From the NCBI RefSeq assembly GCF_950023065.1, contig NC_088681.1, forward strand, positions 6,138,001 to 6,202,000: a DNA stretch of 64,000 bases, read 5' to 3'. The DNA comes from Planococcus citri. Taxonomy: Eukaryota > Arthropoda > Insecta > Hemiptera > Pseudococcidae. The translations under genes and the position numbers were made by a program. Each line of letters begins with the position of its first letter. Position 1 is the stretch's first letter. Below, piece after piece: positions 10,077 to 20,361 of this stretch. The notes beneath the pieces are model-generated. The model worked only from the letters and a program-made list of their open reading frames with translations, ran no database searches and had not been told where the DNA came from.

Positions 10077-11777
10077 CTACAGGAAAAAACATCAAATCGC
10101 AAATGACACGTCTTCTTTCAAATAATTGTGTTGCCAACTAGTCATGCCACATAAATATCAAAAACAAGCATGCACAGGATGCGCAAAAACACCAAGCACC
10201 TCCAAAAAAGTTTTATATTAAATATTATGCCCATAGAACAGGAAGCTCAAGAAAGAATCATTTTAGAAAAGGAATAGATGCATCCATCCGCTCTCGCCGA
10301 TTCTCTGGGACACTTATTTTCTTAAAGAGGACATTTTAACTACCATTTAAAAGCAAACTTGTTACGAAAAAGTTGGTCTAGCTAATAAAATAACAGCCAC
10401 TTGACCAGCCAAAATTTCAAGTGCTAAAGTGTAGGTACCTATTTTTCTTTTTCTGCGATAATTTTTGAAAATCAAATTTGGGCTAAAAATGAAAAAACAA
10501 AGTCAAAATTTTACCAAATTGATCTAGAAAGCTGAAATTTAGAGTATGCCCCATTTTCGACGTACGAGATCGATTGACAATGGTTTCAAAGCATTTTGGA
10601 CACTTTTGGAGCCTCCAGCTGATTTTTGAAACTTGAAATGTCAACAGAATCGCATCAAATGAAGTCGGAATTCTGAAATTCACGCTGTACTCCAGCTTAG
10701 ACACGCTATTAAATCGACTGCTGGCGAGTTTAAGTTATTTCAGAGCCTCCATCGACTTTATTAAAATTCTTGGAGCCTCCAGAAGATTTTTGAAACTTGG
10801 GAAATTTCATCTTTCGTGGAGCTGAAAAGCAGAAACTCATTTTGTAAACTAATTTCGATACGCCACATGAAGGCGACTGCAGGTAGATTTCAACTTGTTT
10901 TGGAGCTTCCAGCGAATTTTTAGAAATCGCTGAAGCCAAGTGCTAAAAATTTGTAATTCTTTCTGCACTCCAATCTCATCAATCATCAATCATCATACAC
11001 GTTTGAAAATTTGATAAATTACCATTCCGCCTCCGTTCGAGGTAGAACGATGAAATTTCATTTTCACCCTATGTGATAGGTATGCACATTAATTCCAAGA
11101 TGGATTGCAGGGAAGTAGTTTCATTCCGTTTTGGAGCCTACAGCCGGGTTTCATTGAAAATTTTACGATTTTTAGCACCTCCACTTATCACCTATATTTT
11201 TCAATGTTAGTAAATGTCGCTTTTCCAAGTCCCAAGTTGGACAAATTATGAAACCGGATACTTCTAAAGGAAGAGTATGGAATGGAAAGGGGAGATTTGC
11301 GCCATAATAATATCGATTGAAATTGCTTCAAAAAATATTTTCGTTCTTTCGTCATTACTTGCGGAGAGGGGAAATTGTCCAAAAAATAAATGCGTAAGCT
11401 CAAGAAAATTTGGGTGAAATTGGCATTTTGCACGAAGCAATTTTTGAAAACTCAACTGATTCGCCCAGAAAATGGCAAAAATCCAAAAAAATAAGTACAT
11501 ACATCGACTATCCTATTTAGAGATTCTCTGATTTGATTTTTGTAACTTCATCAATCGATACATATTGAGAAGAGGGGAAAACGTCAAACACAACACATCA
11601 TCAAGTATTCTTTCCCATATGTGGGTAGAAGCACAAGTGTGATTCTAAAAATTAACTAAATTGAATAAATCGGTCAAGTATCAAGTCAAGTTTTTTTCAA
11701 CTGAAAAAAAACAACACAGATTTGAATCCGTATACACATTCAGATAGGTAGGTAGGTAGGTAGTCAATTGTTGAAAT
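10077..11777. other. unit flank between Z2 and Z3
   Basis: The intron-side conserved block lies at 10080-10150 and the type-A block at 10255-10385. A forward spacer arm runs 10385-10960 (CTGGCGAGTTTAAG, GGAGCCTCCATCGAC). A segment at 11030-11170 (CCGCCTCCGTTCGAGG) matches 2045-2160. From about 11520 comes the Z3 3' flank, with a TTTTTTTCAACTGAAAAAAA hairpin at 11691-11710 and a GGTA tetranucleotide repeat at about 11746-11761. No supportable gene. Confidence 0.45.
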
Positions 11778-11843
11778 TCAAGAACATTTAGATGATATGT
11801 GAATGGCTAGGGTGTGCTTATGACAGTATTTGTTGCCGCAACC
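11778..11843 (-). pseudogene. Z3: detached 3' end (last finger)
   Basis: This codes for the end of the last finger (GNKYCHKHTLAIHISSKCS-type) with a stop at 11778-11780. It is separated from the rest of Z3 by the insertion at 11844-13370. The break falls inside the text GTTGCCGCAATGGGCACAC that is contiguous in intact copies. Confidence 0.7.
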
Positions 11844-13370
11844 CTAGTGACAAAATATGAGAGCGTTTCCGCTGGCGACTTTTTAGGACCACTTTGCTAT
11901 AGCGTTTCCGCTAGCAGATAGCGAAAACGCTCTACAAGGTATGCTATTCACTGTAGGGGGTAATGTGTAGCTGGAACATGTAACCAAACAAAAGAAAAAG
12001 ATTCCTTTTGTGACAAAACTACAACCACAATTAACAGAAATACGAATGTGTAGGCTAGGTGCCTAGGTAGTATGTTGTAGTTGCACAGAAAAGTCATTAT
12101 CTCCCCCTTACACTCCAACTGATGAGTGATGGAACCTGTTTTCTTCTCTTACTTTCTCTGGGATGTTTAGTTTGGTTCTTGCTGATCTCCTCCTACCCCG
12201 CGTATCTGGTACTGATGTAGGGATGTTTGTCAACTTCATTTACAGGAGTACACCACTAGTGCAGGTTTAGAAATTGGTATTAGATTAAGCATATATGGCA
12301 ATTGATCCTTGTTCAGGGAGGTAATTTTTTTTGATCAATTTCGAGAAATTTATCCACCCAAACATATGTATGTGTAGCCAATAATTTTTCAAATTTTTTG
12401 AGATGTGTTTGAACAGTATGTGATATGTTTATGATAGTGAAATATTTTTTTAAAAAAGAAATTGATCATTTGTGAAACATTTCCAGCAAAAAGAAAAACA
12501 TGCTGCTTTTCATGGGTTTCTGAAACTGAAAGTGCTTCACACTAAAAAAAAGATATGTACTTACTACTTACTTAATCGCATACCTGAGCACATATATCCA
12601 CACAATCATTAAGAGGATAAGACAAGCGATTTGGGGTACATAGCAGTCAAAATTTTAAGGTGTTTTTGAGTCAAAAACAATCTTCAAATTTTAGTCCCAA
12701 AAAATTGTAATAAATGGACAACAGTTTCACTTGAATTTAAAGGCACACAAAATCCTCACAAAAAAAGGATAGAGCTTTGAAATTCGCATTATCGGCTAAT
12801 TCCTAATTCCTTGGATTTTTTAGTCAGAAAACTGTAATTTTATTTTTATCCAAAACTAAAGACTCAATAAATAAAATTTTTCAGGGAGGGAGATGGAAAA
12901 AAATGAAATTTTTTAACTCTGTTGAATGAAGCATCAAAATAAATGTTTTTCAACCTTCTAAATTTAAATCCATTTTAGAATTAATTATTTAATTCAAGTT
13001 CCTTTTCACGAAAAATTCAACAGCAAAACGTTAAAAGATGTTTTCGTAGCTAAACTATTCCAAATTCTAACATGCATCATAAAAACGCCAGCGAAAAAGC
13101 GAAATGCTGAAGTAAATTAATACCTGAAATAGCGTTTTCGCTTTTCGCTCTCAAAAACGCCAGCGTTTTCGCTTTTCACCCACAAAAATGCTCTGTGATA
13201 AAAACTGGCAGTAGCGTTTTCGCTATCCGCTGTCATTTCCGCCATGTGAAAAGAACTCCAGATAGCGTTTTTAATGGCGAAAAGCGAAAACGCTAGCGAC
13301 TTTTTAGGACAAACTAGCTATCCGCCAGCGTTTTCGCTAGCGGATCGCGTTTTTCGTTGTCAATTGGGAA
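11844..13370. mobile_element. 1.5-kb element with subterminal AGCGTTTTCGCT motifs
   Basis: It splits the last finger of Z3: the intact copies read GCCGCAATGGGC, here GCCGCAA-insert-AATGGGC. The outer ends are weak inverted repeats (CCCTAGTGACAA versus CCCAATTGACAA). Both subterminal zones carry many copies of the palindrome AGCGTTTTCGCT or its variants: left near 11866, 11902 and 11921; right near 13091, 13132, 13165, 13214, 13264, 13286 and 13327. The interior (11990-13050) has no long ORF. Iterated subterminal motifs are typical of transposase-binding regions, so this looks like a non-autonomous DNA transposon of unknown family. Confidence 0.7.
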
Positions 13371-13912
13371 TGGGCACACTCAAAACGAGGGTCCTTCACA
13401 TGGGCACTTTCGTGCCTTGTACAATTGCTATTATTCTTGAATTGTTGGTTGCATATGCGGCATTTGAAGGGCATCTCTTTTGTATGCGTCCGTTGGTGCT
13501 GAGTAAGATGATGTTTCTGAGTAAAACGTTTGCTACACGTTTGGCATGAAAATGCTCTCACACCGGAATGTAGTTCCAGGTGTCTAATGAGAGACTGTTT
13601 ACAAGTTAACACTTTTCCGCAATCAGCGCATTCAAAACCAGGTCTTTCCGCATGCACGCGTTCGTGCCTCCATTTATTGCAGTAGTTCTTGAATCGTGCG
13701 TCACAACGGCGGCATTTGTACACTTTCTTTTCTCTATGTGTCACTCCATGTTCACTTGAAGATCTTTTATAAGCAAACTGTTTGTCATTGACTTTGCGGT
13801 GAGACGGCTTCGAATGTTCTTGCTGATGTCTTAACGAATCACCTTCACAGGAAAACATTGTACCACAAATTTCGCAGCAGTAAGGGAATGAATTCCGTAT
13901 CAGTACCTTTAC
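13371..13912 (-). pseudogene. Z3: 7-finger zinc-finger exon broken by an insertion
   Basis: After the acceptor TTCTGTAG at 13913 the leader VKVLIRNSFPYCCE is in the standard phase. Finger 1 is intact. Finger 2 is degenerate (SHRKVNDKQF: both cysteines lost). Fingers 3-6 keep their ligands. Finger 7 is interrupted after its two cysteines (FECAHS) by the element at 11844-13370, and the frame stops at 13337 inside it. The remainder of the finger is at 11778-11843. Two independent lesions indicate decay, although fingers 3-6 could still be made. Its finger 3-4 region (NKWRHERVHAERPGFECADC) is nearly identical to that of Z4, so Z3 and Z4 are close paralogues. Confidence 0.8.
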
Positions 13913-14502
13913 CTACAGAATAAAAGATCATATCGCAAATGACACGTCATCATCTTTTGAATAATTGTATTGCCAACAAGTTATGCCACATAAATACCAA
14001 AATGAAGTATACATACAGAGTGCGCAAAAATACTGAGGAAGTACCACCTTTATTAAAAGTTATGTCCCTTGAAAGGGAGGCTCAAAGAAAATCATTTTCG
14101 AAAAAATAACGAGTTTTTTCGCTTCATTCAATATAAATGGCTTGTTTTGAGAAAAATGGTCCAGTTCCAAAATACAGCATTTGAGATTCTGCGTCGATTT
14201 AGGCAAATCCCACTAAAATTCAAGACCACATAGTTCGTTATAAATGTCAATAGGAATATATGCATCCCCCTCCCTTGCCGACCCTGGGACAACTTTTTTC
14301 TTAGAGGGGCCATCTTAAGCAACATTTTAAAGCAAACTTGCAAAAAAAAAAGTTGGCTCCACTAATGAAATGGTGGCCAATCGGATTGGTACGGTTTCAA
14401 ACCCTTTCCGATCGATTTGACAACTCGAAAATAGGGAATAATCCAAATTTCAGCTCTCAAGGCCAATTTAGTGAAATTTTGATTTTTTCCCCTCATTTTT
14501 TA
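13913..14502. other. upstream flank of Z3 (type A)
   Basis: The conserved intron block (AAATGACACGTC) is at 13936-13955. A block shared with 5340 and 27930 is at 14150-14215, and the type-A block at 14245-14350. A short reverse spacer arm (CCGATCGATTTGACAAC at 14407-14423) runs up to the foldback insertion. No gene. Confidence 0.45.
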
Positions 14503-17132
14503 GAGCGGGCAAATTAGCGGTTTTAAAAAGGAAAAAATTGGCACATAAATTTTTTCTTCGGGAATGTGTTCGGATGGACCCTCTGAACCACCAAAAAAAA
14601 GCCGACTCTCCTACCCCTGGAGGAAAATTTTTTAGGGGGCTGAAACCGGTTCCGATTCATGTTTTTTGCGTTTTACTCCGTAAATATTAGGTTTTTGAGA
14701 AAAACTACCATGACGAAAAATGTTCCCCTTCAAATTCTCGACAATTTGATACTACGCTCGATACCCATTGCTCAAGGGGGGTGTCCAAAAAAAGGGGTGG
14801 AAAGAGTAGGTGTTTCAAAAAAGATCAGTCCAATAAATTGATCAAAATTACCACTTGAAATCATTCGTTTTCGCTCAATTTTTTTTTACAAAGTCTACTC
14901 ACTCAACTACTGATTAAACTACCATTGGTTTGTCTTCAACCCTCCTCGGGGGTTCGTGAGGGTTGCTTGATTTTTCAAGTAACACACTACTGAATCATAT
15001 ATTTGAAAAACAAATCTGGACGTACGATATATCGAATAGTATGTTTTCGAGGTCGCTGAATACGAATATGAACTTATTTTTTGCATACAACCCCTGAAAG
15101 CCCCTCTGTGCCCAAAATGGGGGTCTAAATGTTGAAAAATCGTGAAAAGTCGAGTGATATATCGAATGGCACGTTTTCGAGGTCGCTGAGTGCGAATATG
15201 AACTTATTTTTTGAGTCCCACCCCCCAATGTCTCTCTGTGCCCCAAAATGAGGGTGAAAATTTTGAAAAATCGTGAAAAGTCGAGTGATATATCGATTTG
15301 AATGTTTTCGAAGTCGCTGAGCACGAATATGGCCATATTTTTTGGGCTCAACCCCTCACAGCTCCCAACTGCCCCAAAAAAAGGCCAAAATTTTGAAAAA
15401 ATGTAAAAAGTCGAGTGACATATTGAATGATATGTTTTCGAAATCGCTGAGTACGAATATGAACTTATTTTTTGCCTACAACCCCTCAAAGCTGCTCTGT
15501 GCCTCAAAATGAGAGTCCAAATTTTGAAAAATTGTGAAAAGTCGAGTGATATATCGACTTGTATGTTTTTGAGACACTGAACTGGAATATGCACTTTTTT
15601 CCTGCTCTACTTACGATTCCTCAAAATCCCCTTGCGTCCCCTAAATAGGATAATATGTTTACTTAATAAAGCTAGAAAGCTGTTTTGGTATGTATTCTAT
15701 TTTCGATTCCCTAAATCGACTGGAAACACTTTCAAGCCATTTCGAGTCGTTCTGGAGCCTCCAGCAGATTTTTGAAAATTCTTGGTAGCATTTGTGAAAA
15801 TTTCAACTTCCAGAAATCTGCAAGAGACTCCAGTAGTGCTCAAAATAACTCTAAAACGTCTGCTTAGTTACGAGAAATTTTAATTTTTTTAAAATAATTT
15901 TTTTGCAACGATTTAAAAAGTTTACCAAAAATCAAAAAATGGACTTGAAATGCCTAGAATTGAAATTTTTGCTGTTGGGTATTTTTGCATGCTCTTTAGT
16001 TTTAGTTTACGTAGTTTTGTTCGAAAATTTTCCTGCTGGTTGGAATCTCTCTCTCCTTCTCAGTTCTCTCCACATCAAAGTTTCAATGAATGATTATTAT
16101 AAACATCAGACCCTCATTTTGGGGCACAGAGGGGCTTTCAGGGGTTGTAGGCAAAAAATAAGTTCATATTCGTACTCAGCGATTTCGAAAACATATCATT
16201 CAATATGTCACTCGACTTTTTACATTTTTTCAAAATTTTGGCCTTTTTTTGGGGCAGTTGGGAGCTGTGAGGGGTTGAGCCCAAAAAATATGGCCATATT
16301 CGTGCTCAGCGACTTCGAAAACATTCAAATCGATATATCACTCGACTTTTCACGATTTTTCAAAATTTTCACCCTCATTTTGGGGCACAGAGAGACATTG
16401 GGGGGTGGGACTCAAAAAATAAGTTCATATTCGCACTCAGCGACCTCGAAAACGTGCCATTCGATATATCACTCGACTTTTCACGATTTTTCAACATTTA
16501 GACCCCCATTTTGGGCACAGAGGGGCTTTCAGGGGTTGTATGCAAAAAATAAGTTCATATTCGTATTCAGCGACCTCGAAAACATACTATTCGATATATC
16601 GTACGTCCAGATTTGTTTTTCAAATATATGATTCAGTAGTGTGTTACTTGAAAAATCAAGCAACCCTCACGAACCCCCGAGGAGGGTTGAAGACAAACCA
16701 ATGGTAGTTTAATCAGTAGTTGGGTGAGTAGACTTTGTAAAAAAAAATTGAGCGAAAACGAATGATTTCAAGTGGTAATTTTGATCAATTTATTGGACTG
16801 ATCTTTTTTGAAACACCTACTCTTTCCACCCCTTTTTTTGGACACCCCCCTTGAGCAATGGGTATCGAGCGTAGTATCAAATTGTCGAGAATTTGAAGGG
16901 GAACATTTTTCGTCATGGTAGTTTTTCTCAAAAACCTAATATTTACGGAGTAAAACGCAAAAAACGTGAATCGGAACCGGTTTCAGCCCCCTAAAAAATT
17001 TTCCTCCAGGGGTAGGAGAGTCGGCTTTTTTTTGGTGGTTCAGAGGGTCCATCCGAACACATTCCCGAAGAAAAAATTTATGTGCCAATTCTTTCCTTTT
17101 TGTACTGGTTTTTTTACGTTATTTTCCCGCTC
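14503..17132. mobile_element. 2.63-kb foldback element with long arms, TA duplication
   Basis: The outer ends GAGCGGG/CCCGCTC are flanked by TA (14501-14502 and 17133-17134). The left arm (14530-15600) and right arm (about 16095-17100) are near-perfect inverted copies of about 1 kb. For example CCGACTCTCCTACCCCTGG at 14601 pairs with CCAGGGGTAGGAGAGTCGG at 16997. Each arm holds about four tandem units of about 130 bp. The loop (15640-16000) is spacer-repeat sequence. The 199- and 242-residue ORFs in the arms simply translate the tandem units. Non-autonomous; family unassigned. Confidence 0.85.
15026..15600. repeat. four 130-bp tandem units in foldback left arm
   Basis: The landmark GATATATCGA or its variant starts at 15026, 15156, 15287, 15417 and 15548, giving a period of 130-131 bp. 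Each unit also carries GTTTTCGAGGTCGCTGA-type and GAATATGAACTTATTTTTTG-type segments. The right arm repeats the array inverted at about 16095-16610. Confidence 0.8.
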
Positions 17133-17134
17133 TA

Positions 17135-17763
17135 TTTAGTTTAAATATTTTGATTCTCAAAAATTTACCAAAAATCAAGAAATGCACTTTATAGTACCTG
17201 AAATTTTGGCTGGTGATAAATTTTTGCGTGCTCTTCCAATCTAGCTTTGTCCAGTTCAAAAGGATGAGTAGGAGAGGTAAGGTGAGATTTGTGCCATAAT
17301 AATATCGATTGAAATTGTCTCAAAAAATGTTTTCCTCATTGTTTGCGGAGTTGCTGGGCTAGAAGTGGGAAAATAATTGACCAAAAAAATAATGGGTAGG
17401 ATTTAGAAAGTTTGCGCGAACACTTTTTTGAAAACTTGACTAACTCGTCCAGAAAATCGCAAAAATTCAAAAAAATAAACAGACTATCGAATTGAGAGAT
17501 TCTAATTTGGTTTTGATGACATCATCGATCGACAGACTTTGAAATCGGAAAAAAACGCCAAATATAAATATATCATTGTGTATTTTTTCCATATAAGTAC
17601 GTAGAGGAACAAGTCGGATGTCAATTAGGCATTTAATAGATCCCAATCTCTAAGGAAAATAAACTGAATTTGAGAAATTTGAAAAAAAAAACAACAAAAC
17701 AATGACAAAACAAATTTGAATCTGTATACACATCTAGAAAGGTATGTACTCAATTATTGATAT
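17135..17763. other. spacer repeat remnant and 3' flank of Z4
   Basis: The reverse spacer arm resumes after the foldback at 17140-17270 (TTTACCAAAAATCAAG). The Z4 3' flank follows. On the minus strand it contains a candidate poly(A) signal ATTAAA (plus-strand TTTAAT at 17632-17637), about 130 nt after the Z4 stop. Confidence 0.4.
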
Positions 17764-18372
17764 TTATGTACATTTAGATGATAAGTGATTGACTAGGGTG
17801 ATCTTACAGTGAAATTTGCTGCCGCAATGGGCACACTCAAAACGAGGGCCCTCCACATGTTTACGTTCGTGCCTTGCCCTGTAGTAATCTTGCTTGTATT
17901 TTCGCTTGCAAATGCGGCATTTGAAGGGTTTCTCTTTTGTATGCGTTCCTTGGTGCTGAGTAAGAAGCTGTTTTAGAGCAAAACTTTTGCTACACGTTTG
18001 GCAGGAAAACGGTTTCACACCGGAATGTAGTCTCAGGTGTGCAATGAGATTCTGTTTATAAGTTAACACTTTTCCGCAATCAGCGCATTCAAAACCAGGT
18101 CTTTCCGCATGCACGCGTTCGTGCCTCCATTTACTGGCATAGTTCTTGAATCGTGCATCACAAATGCGGCATTTGTAGTGTTTCTTTTCGCTATGCGCAA
18201 ATCCATGTGAAATAAGAGAGCTTTTATGAGCAAACTGTTTGTCACAGACTTGGCAGTGAAACGGCTTCGAATGTTCTCGCTCCTGATGTCTTGTCCAATC
18301 ACGTTGACAGGAAAATACTGTACCACAAATATCGCAGCAGTAGGGGAATGAATTCCGTATCAGTACCTTTAC
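17764..18372 (-). CDS. Z4: 7-finger C2H2 zinc-finger terminal exon (type A)
   Basis: The exon follows the acceptor TTTTTTCCTGCAG (AG at 18373-18374) with VKVLIRNSFPYCCDICG. All seven fingers keep their ligands, the last being C2HC (FECAHCGSKF...HLSSKCT). An ORF can be drawn to 18450, but codons beyond 18372 lie in the intron and in the tail of the LINE inserted at 18401, so they are not coding. Helices: finger 4 YKQNLIAH, finger 5 LKQLLTQH. The LINE lies only 26 bp upstream of the acceptor and must have separated it from the original branch point, so whether this exon is still spliced is uncertain. Confidence 0.85.
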   Translation of the reverse strand, partial: VKVLIRNSFPYCCDICGTVFSCQRDWTRHQEREHSKPFHCQVCDKQFAHKSSLISHGFAHSEKKHYKCRICDARFKNYASKWRHERVHAERPGFECADCGKVLTYKQNLIAHLRLHSGVKPFSCQTCSKSFALKQLLTQHQGTHTKEKPFKCRICKRKYKQDYYRARHERKHVEGPRFECAHCGSKFHCKITLVNHLSSKCT

Positions 18373-18389
18373 CTGCAGGAAAAAAGAAT

Positions 18390-18400
18390 ATAATATTGCT
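18390..18400. repeat. LINE target-site duplication, left copy
   Basis: ATAATATTGCT, repeated exactly at 21837-21847. Joining the flanks restores the intron block text (CAGG-A-rich-AATATTGCTAATGACGCG) seen upstream of other exons. Confidence 0.9.
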
Positions 18401-18450
18401 CGTCGTCGTCGTAGTCGCGCTCCTTTACAGGAGATAGCGTATATGTCCAT

Positions 18451-20298
18451 CTATGTTAGCCGGTATCTAGCGTATCTAATTGTTTCTTTCAGGGTCTTGC
18501 AGGGGGAGTTGGCCGGTGAGTTTGTTGTTAACAGTTCCGATCGTTTCCTCCCTCTCGTCGATCTTCCTTGGATTTTCCCCTGTACCGCTAGCATGAAAAT
18601 ACCGTTTTCTCGTATTTTATGAGCTAAATACTTTAGCTTTCTGTTTTTGATGTCTTCAACTACGACTTTCCGCTCCTCTCCTATTCTTGCTAGTACTTCC
18701 TTGTTGGTAACGAAGTCCTTCCATGAGATCCGTAGTAGCCTTCGATAGCACCACATCTCAAAAGCGGATACTTTCTTCTCGCATTCTGCACTCATGGTCC
18801 ATGTTTCGCAGGAATACTTCAGAACGGTCCATACGTAGCATCGCATAATTCTCTTCCTCAGATCAATACTCATCGTTCGATTTCCCAGCACATTGGCAAG
18901 GTTGTTGAAAGCAGTCTTTGCCATTCCAATCCGTGATTTGATTTCTTTATGATCTCTAGCATCGTTGTTTATCAGTGCTCCAAGGTACCTGAATTGCTTT
19001 ACATTTTCAATTTCTTGTGATCCGATGTTGATTTTGACCTCTTTATCATCTCCTTTCGTAAATCTCATCACCTTGGTCTTGCCTGCATTTATTTTCATTC
19101 CATATTTTAATCCAGCACTGTTGATTTGGTTGATCATTTTCTGCATCTGCGCCTCTGTCTCAGCAAGGATCACTTTGTCGTCTGCATAACTTATTTCATT
19201 TATTCTCTTGCCGTTGATCTTGAATCCCATTCGTTCGATTCGCGCTTCTCTCATTATTTCTTCTGCGTACACGTTGAACAACCTGGGTGAGAGGGGGCAT
19301 CCTTGCCTCACACCTCTCTTTATTCCGCATCCGTTCTCCGAGTACTCAGTTCCAATCTTGATGTTAGCGCTTTGCTCCCAGTACAGGTTCTTGATTATTT
19401 GCAGGTCTTTGTTATCGATATTGTATTTTTCCAGGATCTCCAACATCTTCTCATGGTTGACACGATCAAATGCTTTTTCATAATCGACGAAGCAAGCAAT
19501 GATTTCCCTATTTGCATTCAGTGCTCTTTGAATGATCACTTTCAGCAGGGCAATTGCATCTCTCGTCCCTTTTTTTGCTACAAAGCCATATTGTGTTTCA
19601 CTTAGATTTTCATCTATCTTCTTTTCAATTCTGGCATTTATGATGGAGAGTAGTAGCTTCAGTGCGTGGCTCATCAGTGCGATGGTTCTATATTCAGAGC
19701 ATTTTTGCGAGTTGTTCTTTTTTGGTATTGGTACAAAATTTACTGCTTTGAAGTCCTTAGGCAGAGTGCCTTCATCGTATATTTTGTTTATTATCTTCAG
19801 CAGCTCCTTTTCATACTCTGGTGTTAAATGCTTGATCAAGTCTGCTGGTATGAGATCTTCTCCCACTGCTTTGTGGTTTCTGGCTCGCTTCACAGCATTC
19901 CTCAGCTCCCACATTTCAATTTGTGGTGCCTCTTCTGTGGATGAAACTGCAAATTGAGCCGGACGTGTATCATCTCCATACAGTTCTTGTATATAGCTGA
20001 TCCAGACCTCTTCAGTTTCTTGATTGGTAACACAGTACTTTCCGTCTTTTCCTCGCATATATGCTATTCCACTTCTCCTTTTCTTGTGGGTGGCCATCAT
20101 CTGCTTCACTTTGGTATGCATTTCTCTAGAGTTGTGCCTTTTCTCCAGATCTTCTATTTCTTGACACTTCTCCTCATACCACTTGTTTTTGGCCATTCTG
20201 CACATTCCCATGATCTGATTATTTATCACTGTGTATTCATTACTTGGTCTGTTTGCTTGTCTTCGTTCTTCCATCAGATCCAGTATCTCTTGAGTCAT
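18451..20298 (-). CDS. RTE-1 reverse transcriptase domain
   Basis: The 615 codons are in the same frame as the endonuclease (offset 1074 nt, divisible by 3). Motifs: FVPIPKK near 188-194, EYRTIALMSH near 202-211, QYGFVAKKGTRDA near 236-248, FVDYEKAFDRV near 270-280 (catalytic Asp), RGVRQGCPLSP near 328-338, SYADDKVI near 370-377 (catalytic YADD), GKTKVM downstream, then the RTE C-terminal region with LKYSCETWTM and FEMWCYRRLLRI. RT catalytic residues are intact. The ATG at 20298 is probably not the native start; the domain depended on readthrough from the endonuclease, which a single TGA now blocks. The element was probably active recently. Confidence 0.9.
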   Translation of the reverse strand: MTQEILDLMEERRQANRPSNEYTVINNQIMGMCRMAKNKWYEEKCQEIEDLEKRHNSREMHTKVKQMMATHKKRRSGIAYMRGKDGKYCVTNQETEEVWISYIQELYGDDTRPAQFAVSSTEEAPQIEMWELRNAVKRARNHKAVGEDLIPADLIKHLTPEYEKELLKIINKIYDEGTLPKDFKAVNFVPIPKKNNSQKCSEYRTIALMSHALKLLLSIINARIEKKIDENLSETQYGFVAKKGTRDAIALLKVIIQRALNANREIIACFVDYEKAFDRVNHEKMLEILEKYNIDNKDLQIIKNLYWEQSANIKIGTEYSENGCGIKRGVRQGCPLSPRLFNVYAEEIMREARIERMGFKINGKRINEISYADDKVILAETEAQMQKMINQINSAGLKYGMKINAGKTKVMRFTKGDDKEVKINIGSQEIENVKQFRYLGALINNDARDHKEIKSRIGMAKTAFNNLANVLGNRTMSIDLRKRIMRCYVWTVLKYSCETWTMSAECEKKVSAFEMWCYRRLLRISWKDFVTNKEVLARIGEERKVVVEDIKNRKLKYLAHKIRENGIFMLAVQGKIQGRSTRGRKRSELLTTNSPANSPCKTLKETIRYARYRLT

Positions 20299-20361
20299 CC
20301 ATGGTTTGTGTTTTCTTCTTCCTTTGAATGGAATAGACTTTTCTGCTGCTGTTTTAACCTT

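Noticed and set aside
15026..15600. CRISPR-like array
   Set aside because: The 130-bp units are whole tandem repeats without unique spacers, in a eukaryotic sequence.
14995..16631. Long ORFs of 199 and 242 residues on opposite strands
   Set aside because: They are the same repeated sequence in the two inverted arms of the foldback, created by the 130-bp units staying in frame (about 130 bp is not a multiple of 3, and the pattern breaks). No protein family is recognised.
18373..18450. N-terminal extension of Z4 to an ATG at 18450
   Set aside because: It lies in the intron and in the 3' tail of the inserted LINE. The same kind of extension in Z6, Z8, Z10, Z13 and Z15 also crosses a conserved splice acceptor.
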